A stretch of 64,000 nt of DNA from Serratia rhizosphaerae (GCF_009817885.1 NZ_CP041764.1:310001-374000); one strand, 5' to 3'; positions 35,216 to 43,525 are shown, counted from the first letter of the stretch. The notes: a model not told the origin generated them from the letters alone. Translations and numbers: made by a program.

Positions 35216-36685
35216 ATGCCAAACAGACAAACTACGCGTCAGGGTTACAGCCCGCGGCTGTGCAATGAGGATCTGGCGCCGACCCGCGATCAGAACTGGA
35301 GCTGGTACAATATCTTTTCGTTCTGGATGTCGGACGTGCACAGCATGGGCGGTTACGTGGTCGCCGCCAGCTTCTTTACCCTCGGGCTGGCAAGCTGGCA
35401 GGTGCTGCTGTGCCTGCTGGCGGGCATTGGCATCGTGCAGCTGTGCGCCAATCTGGTGGCGAAGCCCAGCCAGATGGCGGGCGTGCCCTATGCGGTAATC
35501 TGCCGTCAGGCGTTCGGCGTGTTCGGCGCCAATATCCCGGCGGTGATCCGCGGGCTGATCGCCTTCGCCTGGTACGGCATCCAGACCTATCTGGCGGCCA
35601 ACGCGCTGATGCTGGTGGCGCTGAAGTTCTGGCCGTCGCTGGCGGCGCTCACCGCCGATTCGCTGCTCGGCCTCTCTTACCTCGGCTGGATCTGCTTTGC
35701 GCTGATGTGGCTGCTGCAGGCGATGGTGTTCTGGCACGGCATGAACGCCATCAAGCGCTTTATCGATATTGCCGGCCCGGCGGTGTACGTGGTGATGCTG
35801 GCGCTGGCGGGCTGGATTGTGTATCAGACCGGGCCTGACGGCATCTCCTTTACCCTGGCCGGCAAGTCCCTGACCGCCGGCGAGCAGGCCTGGCAGATGA
35901 TTACCGCCACTGCGCTGGTGGTCTCCTACTTCTCCGGCCCGCTGCTCAACTTCGGCGACTTCTCGCGCTACGCGAAGAATATGAATGAAGTACGCCGCGG
36001 CAACCGCTGGGGTCTGCCGTTCAACTTTCTGCTGTTCTCGCTGGTGACGGTGGTGATCGTCTCCGGCACCCAGTCGCTGTTCGGCCATATGATCACCGAC
36101 CCTATTGAAACGGTCAGCCGCGTCGGCAACGATCTGGCGGTGGCGATCGGCCTGCTGACCATGATCACCGCCACCATCGGCATCAATATCGTCGCCAACT
36201 TCGTTTCGCCGGCGTTCGACTTTTCCAACTGCGCGCCGCAAAAAATCAGCTTCCGCACCGGCGGCATGATCGCCGCGGTGGGATCGGTGCTGCTGACCCC
36301 GTGGAACCTGTTTAACTCACCGGAGCTGATCCACTACACGCTGGACGTGCTGGGCGCATTTGTCGGCCCGCTGTTCGGCATTCTGCTGGCGGACTTCTAC
36401 CTGATTAAACGCCAGCAGCTGTCGGTGGACGACCTGTTCAACGACACGCCGGCAGGTAAATACTGGTATCGCCACGGCTTTAACCCGAAAGCCATCGCCG
36501 CCCTGCTGCCTTCCGTCACCGTCGGCGTTATCCTCAGCTTTATTCCGTCGCTGCATGCTGTCGCCAATTTCAGCTGGTTTATCGGCGTGGCGCTGGGTGC
36601 GCTGGCCTACCGCTGGCTGGCGCGCGATGAGCAGCAGGCCGCCGCGCCGCGCTTCAGCGCCAAGGCGCTGCTGCCGAAGGACTAA
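35216..36685 (+). CDS. NCS1-family permease, probable allantoin transporter
   Basis: The 489-residue inner-membrane protein has 12 expected transmembrane segments and NCS1 family motifs: NEDLAPTRDQNWSWYNIF at the N-terminus, SDVHSMGGYV, FGVFGANIPAVIRGLIAFAWYGIQT and FSGPLLNFGDFSRYAK. It resembles AllW/PucI-type allantoin and hydantoin symporters. Divergence from hpxSAB supports allantoin as substrate; I recall the Klebsiella counterpart as hpxC but do not assign the symbol. A strong terminator follows. Confidence 0.82.
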   Translation: MPNRQTTRQGYSPRLCNEDLAPTRDQNWSWYNIFSFWMSDVHSMGGYVVAASFFTLGLASWQVLLCLLAGIGIVQLCANLVAKPSQMAGVPYAVICRQAFGVFGANIPAVIRGLIAFAWYGIQTYLAANALMLVALKFWPSLAALTADSLLGLSYLGWICFALMWLLQAMVFWHGMNAIKRFIDIAGPAVYVVMLALAGWIVYQTGPDGISFTLAGKSLTAGEQAWQMITATALVVSYFSGPLLNFGDFSRYAKNMNEVRRGNRWGLPFNFLLFSLVTVVIVSGTQSLFGHMITDPIETVSRVGNDLAVAIGLLTMITATIGINIVANFVSPAFDFSNCAPQKISFRTGGMIAAVGSVLLTPWNLFNSPELIHYTLDVLGAFVGPLFGILLADFYLIKRQQLSVDDLFNDTPAGKYWYRHGFNPKAIAALLPSVTVGVILSFIPSLHAVANFSWFIGVALGALAYRWLARDEQQAAAPRFSAKALLPKD

Positions 36686-36718
36686 TGCCGCCGGGCCGAA
36701 CGCCCGGCAATCAGGTGT

Positions 36719-36750
36719 AAAAAAACCACCTGCATAGCAGGTGGTTTTTT
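36719..36750 (+). terminator. Terminator after NCS1 permease
   Basis: AAAAAACCACCTGC-ATA-GCAGGTGGTTTTTT, perfect long arms with T-runs on both strands; it also faces the convergent immunity gene that ends 27 bp further on. Confidence 0.92.
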
Positions 36751-36776
36751 ACTTTCAGCCCTCACCTCTGACATTA

Positions 36777-37205
36777 TCAATTCTGCCATGAAATGATTTC
36801 TTCCAGACCTGAGAGTAGCTCTGGAAAATAACTCTCATCAATATCGAAGGAATCCTCAAGCGTAACGCTGTCAGCATGGTCTTCAGGTTTCAGTACCATG
36901 CTGACCCCAACGGCTCCGGCAAAGTGTAACTGGTGAAATTTCAGCGTTACCTGCTCAAATGCCGAGGATAAATCAATATCCTTAAATTTTATTCCGTTTT
37001 TCAGAGCCTGCTGGAATCCATGCACCTCTTTCCTGAACTGCTCCAACTGACCAACAAAAAACTCTGCTGCAAACTCAGTTTTTAGCCCGGGGACAGAAAA
37101 TTCAACCCACACCATAATGCGGCTATAGTCTGGCTCCTCTGGCTCAGATAACCTTTCATAAGGCGTTAACTTAAGATGCCTGGTACCGCTTGTGATATCT
37201 ATCAC
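36777..37205 (-). CDS. WapI-like immunity protein
   Basis: The 142-residue acidic protein fits the WapI-type immunity pattern: IMVWVEFSVPGLKTEFAAEF near residue 30, a FVGQLEQFRKEVHGF helix, and the closing DIDESYFPELLSGLEEI. It starts with GTG at 37205 behind AAGGGGG, 9 bp after the upstream toxin-like gene, as expected for a cognate antidote. Base composition is visibly lower in GC than the surrounding hpx genes, a sign of transfer. Which toxin it neutralises is inferred only from linkage. Confidence 0.7.
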   Translation of the reverse strand: MIDITSGTRHLKLTPYERLSEPEEPDYSRIMVWVEFSVPGLKTEFAAEFFVGQLEQFRKEVHGFQQALKNGIKFKDIDLSSAFEQVTLKFHQLHFAGAVGVSMVLKPEDHADSVTLEDSFDIDESYFPELLSGLEEIISWQN

Positions 37206-37214
37206 TATTCCCCC

Positions 37215-37889
37215 TTACGGCATGTACTGAAAGTGCATGATAGTCCAGTCAGCTTCCCTGACCAAAACCTCAAGACGGTATGATTTGTAAATATAACTGC
37301 CCTTATTTTGTCTATCTTCCACAAGCTTATATATGCGGGCTTCGTACCGGAAAATCCCTGGTTTTTTCCGTGGGTCTGCCGTTCTGGCACCATAACGAAT
37401 GACCTTTTCTTGAATCTGCAAAGGCACATAGCGACCGGGCGTGAGCATATGTTTTGCCGATGACTCACTCATCCTGATAGCACGAGCTGATAAGCCCATT
37501 TTAAGGCGGCCACGCAAGATACTGACGGTAGCCTGACTAAGTTTTACCGTTACAGCCGTTTTTACGCCACTCTCCAACAATGCTTTACCAACCCGAAAAA
37601 GGCGGAATACACCAAAGGCAATTAAAGCGAGGTCTGTTGGGTCAATCAGGGGAGCTTCTAATGGCGCCTCTTCCAGTCTGACGAACACGCCATCAGCATC
37701 ATAAATCCGCCACAAACCGGGAGCCTGCGCCACGGAATAGCCAATACACATCCCGCTTTCATCATCTACAATGGGCTTAGCATTCAGGGGAGGGTTACGG
37801 GGGCTGAACTCGAAGTATTCACCGGAAGGTAATTTTGACTGGAAGGTGTAAAAGCGTCCTGGCTCATCTGCAATAAATCCAACTGTCAT
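37215..37889 (-). CDS. Orphan polymorphic toxin-like protein
   Basis: The 224-residue protein has no signal peptide, PAAR or VgrG part. Residues ~1-90 (FYTFQSKLPSGEYFEFSPRN, GYSVAQAPGLWRIYDADG) look like a carrier or docking region, ~85-130 are helical and basic, and the C-terminal ~80 residues (RYVPLQIQEKVIRYGARTADP, PGIFRYEARIYK, YRLEVLVREADWTIMHFQY) resemble compact C-terminal toxin domains of the BECR/RNase-like class seen in contact-dependent and T6SS effectors. The adjacent immunity gene supports toxin identity. The activity is not proven by sequence; His, Arg and Tyr residues in the last 80 positions are candidates. Lower GC than neighbours suggests acquisition. Confidence 0.55.
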   Translation of the reverse strand: MTVGFIADEPGRFYTFQSKLPSGEYFEFSPRNPPLNAKPIVDDESGMCIGYSVAQAPGLWRIYDADGVFVRLEEAPLEAPLIDPTDLALIAFGVFRLFRVGKALLESGVKTAVTVKLSQATVSILRGRLKMGLSARAIRMSESSAKHMLTPGRYVPLQIQEKVIRYGARTADPRKKPGIFRYEARIYKLVEDRQNKGSYIYKSYRLEVLVREADWTIMHFQYMP

Positions 37890-38095
37890 GTCATGATTCC
37901 CTGTTGAATGTTTCCTGGGTCATCATAATGGACATTTTTACTGCAATCCACTTTGCCGGACTGTCGTTGCTCGTCTCAGGCTGCTAACGCCCCGCCTTTC
38001 TCGTTGTTCACCCCTGCCAGCACTGTTTAGGTGACTGTCGTTGCCTAACGTAATGCTTAACTTTTTGTTTCATATAAATTATGCCATTCGGTGCA

Positions 38096-38125
38096 TATAA
38101 AAGGCCGCGAAGGCGGCCTTTTATA
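38096..38125 (-). terminator. Terminator after hpxT
   Basis: Perfect 13-bp arms (TATAAAAGGCCGC / GCGGCCTTTTATA, loop GAAG) start 24 bp beyond the hpxT stop; works in both directions. The rest of 37890-38148 has no gene. Confidence 0.85.
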
Positions 38126-38148
38126 CATCTTCTGTTTGTCGTTGACGC

Positions 38149-38481
38149 TCAGCTGCCCCGGTAGGTTGACCAACCGCCGGGGGCGATTAAAAACGGCAGG
38201 TGATAGTGCTGCTCCTCACTGAGCATCAGCTCGATTTGCGCGTGGACATAGGGCGTCTGCCGTCCGGCGGCCGTAAACCAGTCGCCGATGTCTGCCGTCA
38301 GGCGATAACGCCCCGCCGGCAGCGCCGCCGGAGTAAAGACGGCGATGCGGCCGTTGGCGTCGGTAAGCATGCTCGCCAGCGGCTGGTAGTCGCCGTGTTC
38401 ATAACGCGCCAGATGCACGGCGACGCCGGCGGCCGGCCGGCCGGTAGAAATATCCAGAATATGGCTGCTCAGATTGCTCAT
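38149..38481 (-). CDS. hpxT: HpxT, 5-hydroxyisourate hydrolase (transthyretin-like)
   Basis: The 110-residue protein has the N-terminal SSHILDISTGRPAAGV signature, an internal Arg in the LTADIGDWF region and the invariant C-terminal YRGS of HIU hydrolases. It hydrolyses 5-hydroxyisourate, made by HpxO, to OHCU. Homotetramer in the cytoplasm, as there is no signal peptide. The ATG overlaps the hpxQ stop (ATGA). Confidence 0.95.
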   Translation of the reverse strand: MSNLSSHILDISTGRPAAGVAVHLARYEHGDYQPLASMLTDANGRIAVFTPAALPAGRYRLTADIGDWFTAAGRQTPYVHAQIELMLSEEQHYHLPFLIAPGGWSTYRGS

Positions 38482-38978
38482 GCGCCGATCACTCCTTCCA
38501 GTCTGAGTAAGGTAATTTCACGCAGCTGCGCCAGCGATGCCTGCCGCTCCTGCGCCTCGTTATTGTGCAGACGCAGGCGCAACGCCTGCAGAATCTCCGC
38601 GCCGCTGCGTCCTTTGGCGCGGATCAGGAAGACCCGACCAAAGCGCGCCTCATACTGGGTATTGGCCGTGCGCAGCGCCTCGGCAAGCTCTGCATCATGG
38701 CGATCCACCGACGCCTGCTCCTGCCGCGACAGGGCGGCGTGCGCCTGACTGCCCGTCGGCCGCTCGCCGATGCGCGGATGGGCGCTCATCGCCTGCTGCA
38801 GCTCGGCGTCGCCCCAGTGTTGCATCAGTTCCCCCGCCCGCGCCAGCAGCGCGGCGCGATCGGCATAGGGGCGCGCCTGCACCAGCGCCGACGCCCAGTC
38901 CGGGATCGCCACGCAGGGGCTGAGCAGCGCAATGGCCTCATCAAGCGGTAAACGGTTAAAGCGTTCGAGCACGTTCAT
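38478..38978 (-). CDS. hpxQ: HpxQ, OHCU decarboxylase
   Basis: The 166-residue protein starts at 38978 (MNVLERFNRLPLDEA) with AGGAG 7 bp upstream; a longer frame into hpxP is not needed. It carries the catalytic-histidine motif SAHPRIGER (about residues 69-77) and FLIRAKGRSGAEIL of the family. It decarboxylates OHCU stereospecifically to (S)-allantoin. It is coupled to hpxT and overlaps nothing of hpxP in this start choice only if hpxP ends at 38956, giving a short 23-bp overlap. Confidence 0.92.
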   Translation of the reverse strand: MNVLERFNRLPLDEAIALLSPCVAIPDWASALVQARPYADRAALLARAGELMQHWGDAELQQAMSAHPRIGERPTGSQAHAALSRQEQASVDRHDAELAEALRTANTQYEARFGRVFLIRAKGRSGAEILQALRLRLHNNEAQERQASLAQLREITLLRLEGVIGA

Positions 38979-40338
38979 CGTGACTCCTGTTGCTAACGAC
39001 TGCGTCATGTTTCTCTTCCGGCATAATCAGGTTAAGGATAATCGCCACCAGACCGCCGCTGGTGGCCGCCGAGCCGAACAGGTTGCCGACCAGCGGCGGG
39101 AAATGGGTCAGAAACGCCGGCACCGCCTCAATACCGAGGCCGATGCCGAACGCCAGCCCGACGATCAGCATCGTGCGCCGCGTCAGCGGGTTCTGGGTGA
39201 TGATGCGGATGCCGGCGGCAACCACACAGCCGAACATCACCATCGTCGCCCCGCCCAGCACCGGCGTGGGGATCTGGCGCAGCAGCTCGCCAAACGGCGG
39301 GAACAGCCCCAGCAGGATCAGAATAACGCCCATATAGCGCCCGACATAGCGGCTGGCAACGCCGGTCATCTGAATCACGCCGTTGTTCTGCGCAAAGGTG
39401 GTGTTCGGGAAGGCGCACAGCATCGCGGCGATCATACAGCTCACGCCGTCGGCCAGAATGCCGCCCTTCAGCCGGCTGCGGAAGGCGGCGTTATCGATCG
39501 GCTGTCGGGAGATCAGGCTGTTGGCCGTCAGATCGCCGACCGCCTCCAGAATACACACCAGCGACACCAGCGCGATAGGCAAAAAGATCGCGCTGTTGAA
39601 CTGGAAGCCGAACGGGAACAGCGCCGGCAGCCGGAACCAGGTTTCACCGATCGGCGCCGGATGGAAGTTGCCGGTCAGCGCCGCCGCCAGGCAACCCGCG
39701 GCGATGCCTACTACGATCGACGCCAGCCGCAGCCAGCGGTTACCGACGCAGCTCAGCAGCACAATCACCCCCAGCGTCAGCCCTCCCAGACCGATATTGC
39801 TCATGCTGCCAAAATCCTTTGCCCCCTCGCCGCCGCACCAGTTGATCACGCTCACCTTAATCAGGCTGATGCCGATCAGCGCAATCACGCTGCCGGTGAT
39901 CACCGGCGTAAAGATTTTCTTCAGCGGTTCAATAAAACGGCTGACGACCACCGGCACCAGCGCGGCGACAAAATTGACGCCGAACAGCATCGCCATAATG
40001 TCCTCAGGCCCGCCACCCTGCTGTTTCACCCACAGACCGCCGGCCACCGACACGCCAAGAAACGCAAAGCTGGTGCCCTGCATGCAGATCATGCCGGCGC
40101 CAATCCCCCATACCCGATTAGACTGCAGAAACGTGCCGATGCCGGAGGCCAGCAGCGACATGCTGATCAGGTAGGGCATCCACGCCTCCAGCCCCAGCGT
40201 GGCGCCGATCAGCAGCGGCGGGGTAATAATGCTGACCAGCCCGGCCAGTACGTGCTGCAACGCGCTAAAAAATGCCGGCAGCGGCGGAATGCGCTGTTCA
40301 AGACCGTAAAGCAGCGTGCTGTTTTTCTCGTCTGACAT
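38956..40338 (-). CDS. hpxP: HpxP, urate permease (NCS2/NAT family)
   Basis: The 460-residue inner-membrane symporter begins at 40338 (MSDEKNSTLLYGLEQRIPP). It has the NCS2 features QH in SALQHVLAGLVSII (segment 1), GVNFVAALVPVVVSR, the family signature region ALVSLVCILEAVGDLTANSLISRQP with the conserved acidic residue, and PTPVLGGATMVMFG. It resembles UacT-type urate:proton symporters; position with hpxQT and opposite hpxO supports urate. About 13-14 hydrophobic segments. Confidence 0.88.
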   Translation of the reverse strand: MSDEKNSTLLYGLEQRIPPLPAFFSALQHVLAGLVSIITPPLLIGATLGLEAWMPYLISMSLLASGIGTFLQSNRVWGIGAGMICMQGTSFAFLGVSVAGGLWVKQQGGGPEDIMAMLFGVNFVAALVPVVVSRFIEPLKKIFTPVITGSVIALIGISLIKVSVINWCGGEGAKDFGSMSNIGLGGLTLGVIVLLSCVGNRWLRLASIVVGIAAGCLAAALTGNFHPAPIGETWFRLPALFPFGFQFNSAIFLPIALVSLVCILEAVGDLTANSLISRQPIDNAAFRSRLKGGILADGVSCMIAAMLCAFPNTTFAQNNGVIQMTGVASRYVGRYMGVILILLGLFPPFGELLRQIPTPVLGGATMVMFGCVVAAGIRIITQNPLTRRTMLIVGLAFGIGLGIEAVPAFLTHFPPLVGNLFGSAATSGGLVAIILNLIMPEEKHDAVVSNRSHDERARTL

Positions 40339-40376
40339 GCCATTATCCCTCAGTAAATACGCTTTCCCCTGAGGTG

Positions 40377-40392
40377 TGCACAAAACAGGCCA
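40377..40392 (-). promoter_or_regulatory. Candidate sigma-54 promoter of hpxPQT
   Basis: Minus strand TGGCCTGTTTTGTGCA has GG and GC 10 bp apart, with TGGC kept and GTGCA for TTGCA; three deviations from consensus. It lies 39 bp before the hpxP ATG. Confidence 0.45.
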
Positions 40393-40566
40393 GCTTGTCG
40401 CCGGTGCAGCGGATCGGGCGTCAAAAAACCATATTTTTATTTTTTATCAATCGATTAACCTCGAAAATAGCCGTTGCCTCTCTTTTTCTCCGCCACTGAA
40501 ACGTTGGATTCACAAACCAACATAAAGAAACTTATGATTCATAAACAGGCAAAGCCTACCCCGGAA

Positions 40567-40583
40567 TGCTGCTTTATGGTGCA
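40567..40583 (+). promoter_or_regulatory. NtrC-like binding site upstream of hpxO
   Basis: TGCTGCTTTATGGTGCA matches TGCACY-N5-RGTGCA at 10 of 12 fixed positions by eye. It is about 95 bp upstream of the predicted hpxO transcription start, the usual enhancer distance, and could also serve the divergent hpxP promoter about 190 bp away. Confidence 0.6.
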
Positions 40584-40635
40584 ACGCTGCCGCATCCGCC
40601 GCGCTGACGGCGCGCTGCGACGGCAAATGCCGATG

Positions 40636-40651
40636 TGGTACGCAAATTGCT
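40636..40651 (+). promoter_or_regulatory. Sigma-54 promoter of hpxO
   Basis: TGGTACGCAAATTGCT differs from TGGCACG-N4-TTGCT at one position and has the exact 10-bp GG-GC spacing. Predicted start near 40662, about 22 bp before the ATG, with AGGAG between. The remainder of 40393-40566 is AT-rich and gene-free. Confidence 0.83.
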
Positions 40652-40683
40652 CGGGCCTATGACCGGATCTACAGGAGAACATC

Positions 40684-41838
40684 ATGAAAGCATTGGTCAT
40701 TGGCGCCGGCATCGGCGGGCTCAGCGCGGCGGTCGCGCTACAACAGGCGGGTATTGAGTGTGAGGTTTTTGAAGCCGTAACGGAGATTAAACCGGTGGGC
40801 GCGGCCATTTCCATCTGGCCCAACGGGGTGAAATGCATGCAGCATCTGGGGATGGGAGAGATTATCGAAACCTACGGCGGCCCGATGCGTTCAATGGCCT
40901 ATCAGGAGTACCGCAGCGGCGCGATTATGACGCGCTTTAGCCTGGCGCCGCTGATTGAACGCGTCGCCGGCCGCCCCTGCCCGGTATCGCGCGCCGAGCT
41001 GCAGCGGGAGATGCTGGACTTTTGGGGCCGTGACCGCGTGCAGTTCGGCAAACGCGTCACCGAGGCGCAGGAAGATGCCAACGGCGTAACCGTCCGCTTC
41101 AGCGACGGCGCCAGCGCGCGCGGCGATGTGCTGATTGCCGCCGACGGCAGCCGTTCGGCGCTGCGTCCGGCGGTGCTGGGCTATGCGCCGGAGCGACGCT
41201 ATGCCGGCTATGTCAACTGGAACGGACTGGTGGAGATTGATGAAGCCATTGCGCCGGCCGATCAGTGGACGACCTTTGTCGGTGAAGGCAAACGGGTGTC
41301 GCTGATGCCGGTGGCCGACGGACGCTTCTATTTCTTCTTTGACGTGCCGCTGCCGGCCGGGCTGGCGGAAGACCGCAGCACGCTGCGCGCCGATTTACGC
41401 CGTTACTTCAGCGGCTGGGCGCCGCAGGTGCAGCGGCTGATCGCCGCGCTGGATCCGGCCACCACCAACCGCATCGAGATCCACGACATTGAACCGTTCG
41501 AGCGGCTGACGAGCGGCAGGATCGCGCTGCTGGGGGATGCCGCCCACAGCACCACGCCGGATATCGGCCAGGGCGGCTGCGCTGCCATGGAGGACGCGGT
41601 GGTGCTTGGCGACGCGTTCCGCACCCACCGCGATATCGCCGCAGCGCTGCAGCAGTACGAAAGCCGGCGCTGCGAACGGGTGCGGGATCTGGTGCTCAAG
41701 GCGCGTAAGCGCTGCGATATTACCCACGGCAAAGATATGGCGCTGACGCAGGCGTGGTATCAGGAGCTGCAGCAAGAGAGCGGCGAGCACATTATCAACG
41801 GCCTGTGCGACACCATCCAGGGCGGCCCGCTCGGCTGA
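40684..41838 (+). CDS. hpxO: HpxO, FAD-dependent urate hydroxylase
   Basis: The 384-residue flavoprotein has the dinucleotide motif VIGAGIGGLSAAVAL (5-19), DG in IAADGSRSALR (~151-161) and the GLGDAAHS-type ALLGDAAHSTTPDIGQGG motif. It is the same length as Klebsiella HpxO and keeps R204 and Y216 (GEGKRVSLMP and RFYFFF), reported as urate-binding residues there. It hydroxylates urate to 5-hydroxyisourate using NADH and O2, without the H2O2 of the copper- or cofactor-free uricases. AGGAG precedes the ATG. It is divergent from hpxPQT and monocistronic. Confidence 0.95.
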   Translation: MKALVIGAGIGGLSAAVALQQAGIECEVFEAVTEIKPVGAAISIWPNGVKCMQHLGMGEIIETYGGPMRSMAYQEYRSGAIMTRFSLAPLIERVAGRPCPVSRAELQREMLDFWGRDRVQFGKRVTEAQEDANGVTVRFSDGASARGDVLIAADGSRSALRPAVLGYAPERRYAGYVNWNGLVEIDEAIAPADQWTTFVGEGKRVSLMPVADGRFYFFFDVPLPAGLAEDRSTLRADLRRYFSGWAPQVQRLIAALDPATTNRIEIHDIEPFERLTSGRIALLGDAAHSTTPDIGQGGCAAMEDAVVLGDAFRTHRDIAAALQQYESRRCERVRDLVLKARKRCDITHGKDMALTQAWYQELQQESGEHIINGLCDTIQGGPLG

Positions 41839-41870
41839 GAACAGAATGCGCCCGGCGGCGTCGCGCTGCG

Positions 41871-42457
41871 TTACCGCACCTCGCCCGGCCTCTTTTCCGC
41901 GCCGGCGGACTGTTGTAAAAAGTAGCGCGTCTGCAGCTGCTCAAGCGCCATTGCCGCCTGTTTGCGCTGCGCCTCTGAGCGGCCGGCGCTATAGCGCCGC
42001 AGGCGTTCTTCCGCCGGCGGATGGCGGTTAAACGCCTGGGTGATGGCGAACACCGACGATTTCAGCTCGCTGACGGTCATATATTTACCGTGCTTTTCAT
42101 CCAGCCCGTTCAGCCGGCTGGTCAGCTGCTGCAATTTCTGCATCCCGTCGCGCCAGCCGAGGAGCGAGGTTGCCGGCAGCGCGTTAGCCTCCAGATGCTG
42201 CCGCCACGCCTGCTGCATTTCCGCCACCTCGGGATTATCCGGCCACAAGACCTGCGCCTGTTCAATCAGCTGCTGACCATAACGCAGCGGCCAGTCCGGC
42301 GGCAGCGCTAAGACCAGAGGCTCCGCAGCAGTCGTGCATCACGGGGCATATTTTCCAACCCGGCAATTGCCTGCCGGATCCGCTGCTGCATCCCTTCCGT
42401 ACGGCTTATCTGCTGCAGCTCATGGCGCGCTCTGCTTAATGGCTGGCGGCAGACCAT
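41871..42457 (-). pseudogene. vasL (type VI secretion accessory) remnant, frameshifted
   Basis: The minus strand encodes the C-terminal ~190 residues of a VasL/ImpA-like T6SS protein in two frames. From 42457 the first frame reads ...HELQQISRTEG...LENMPRDARLLRSLW and stops at 42308-42310; the second continues LALPPDWPLRYGQQLIEQAQ, GWRDGMQKLQQL, LDEKHGKYMTVSELKS, FNRHPPAEERLRRY and ends at 41871. A frameshift of one base near 42310-42330 joins them. The N-terminal half is absent: the fragment stops at the serT terminator. No other sheath, baseplate or hcp gene is nearby. Confidence 0.75.
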
Positions 42458-42465
42458 AAAGAAAA

Positions 42466-42493
42466 ACCCCAGGCTTATCGCTAAGCCTGGGGT
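42466..42493 (-). terminator. Terminator of serT
   Basis: ACCCCAGGCTTA-TCGC-TAAGCCTGGGGT, perfect 12-bp arms, followed on the minus strand by TTTTTC; begins 9 bp after the tRNA 3' end. Confidence 0.93.
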
Positions 42494-42501
42494 CTATAAT
42501 A

Positions 42502-42589
42502 TGGCGGAGGAGCAGAGATTCGAACTCTGGAACGGTTTCCCGTCGACGGTTTTCAAGACCGTTGCCTTCAGCCACTCGGCCACCCCTCC
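42502..42589 (-). tRNA. serT: tRNA-Ser (UGA anticodon)
   Basis: An 88-nt tRNA with encoded CCA: the acceptor arm GGAGGGG pairs with CUCCUCC, the anticodon loop CUUGAAA gives UGA, a long variable arm (CGACGGGAAACCGU) marks a class II serine tRNA, and the T arm is AGAGUUCGAAUCUCU. It reads UCA and UCG-type codons. It marks the boundary between the E. coli-like backbone (yccA side) and the accessory region (hpx side). Confidence 0.97.
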
Positions 42590-42817
42590 GTAATGAGGCG
42601 AACTATAAACACAGTATGTTGGCTTGTAAAGTCCACACCCGTTCAACCGCGCGAAAAACCAGCATGACGCCGCCACCCGACGAATAAAGCAGCAAATCGA
42701 ACGCCGCTGCGCCAATGATAACTAAGGGTAAAGATTGGTAAACAAACTTTAATCAAGCGCTTGCACTATTTATCATCGTAACTAATTTTGTGATGACCTG
42801 ATAAGAGAGATCATTAT

Positions 42818-43474
42818 ATGGACCGCACTGTCGTCTCATCCTCGCGCGATTCGTTGCTCAGCACCCACAAAGTGTTGCGTAATACCTACTTCCTGCTTTC
42901 CCTGACGCTGGGCTTCTCCGCACTGACCGCTACCGCCAGCACCATGCTGGGGCTGCCGGCGCCGGGTCTGCTGCTGATGCTGGTCGGTTTTTACGGCCTG
43001 ATGTTCCTGACGCACAAGCTGGCCAACAGCCCGGCGGGCATCCTGGCCGCCTTCGCGCTGACCGGCTTTATGGGCTATACCCTGGGCCCGATCCTCAGCT
43101 CGTTTCTGAATGCCGGCGCCGGCGACCTGATAATGCTGGCGCTGGGCGGTACCGCGCTGGTGTTCTTCTGCTGCTCGGCCTACGTGCTGACCACCCGTAA
43201 GGATATGTCGTTCCTGTCCGGGATGATGATGGCGGGCTTTGTGGTGCTGCTGGTGGCGGTGATCGCCAACCTGTTCCTGCAGATCCCTGCTCTGCACCTA
43301 GCAATCAGCGCGCTGTTTATTCTGTTCTCAGCCGGCGCCATCCTGTGGGAAACCAGCAACATCATCCACGGCGGCGAAACCAACTACATCCGCGCCACCG
43401 TTGGCCTGTATGTCTCGCTGTACAACATGTTTATCAGCCTGCTGAGCATTCTGGGCTTCGCCCGCAGCAACTGA
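42818..43474 (+). CDS. yccA: YccA, Bax-inhibitor-1-family inner-membrane protein
   Basis: The 218-residue protein starts MDRTVVSSSRDSLLSTHKVLRNTYFLLS with the N-terminal tail that FtsH degrades, followed by seven transmembrane segments (LTLGFSALTATASTMLG; ILAAFALTGFMGYTLGPILS; LYNMFISLLSILGFARSN). E. coli YccA interacts with FtsH/HflKC and, when stabilised, protects jammed SecY. Its place next to serT is the E. coli order. Confidence 0.96.
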   Translation: MDRTVVSSSRDSLLSTHKVLRNTYFLLSLTLGFSALTATASTMLGLPAPGLLLMLVGFYGLMFLTHKLANSPAGILAAFALTGFMGYTLGPILSSFLNAGAGDLIMLALGGTALVFFCCSAYVLTTRKDMSFLSGMMMAGFVVLLVAVIANLFLQIPALHLAISALFILFSAGAILWETSNIIHGGETNYIRATVGLYVSLYNMFISLLSILGFARSN

Positions 43475-43495
43475 TACGGCAGCCAGCACGATGAT

Positions 43496-43525
43496 AAAAG
43501 CCTCCGCCTGCGCGGGGGCTTTTTT
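43496..43525. terminator. Terminator between yccA and zinc alcohol dehydrogenase
   Basis: AAAAGCCTCCGC-CTGC-GCGGGGGCTTTTT with one mismatch and T-runs on both strands; serves both convergent genes. Confidence 0.85.

Noticed and set aside
35141..36241. A 366-codon frame antisense to the NCS1 permease
   Set aside because: Low-complexity composition and no homology seen; permease is well supported.
38932..40335. A 467-codon open frame antisense to hpxP
   Set aside because: Same shadow effect; hpxP has clear NCS2 motifs and membrane segments.
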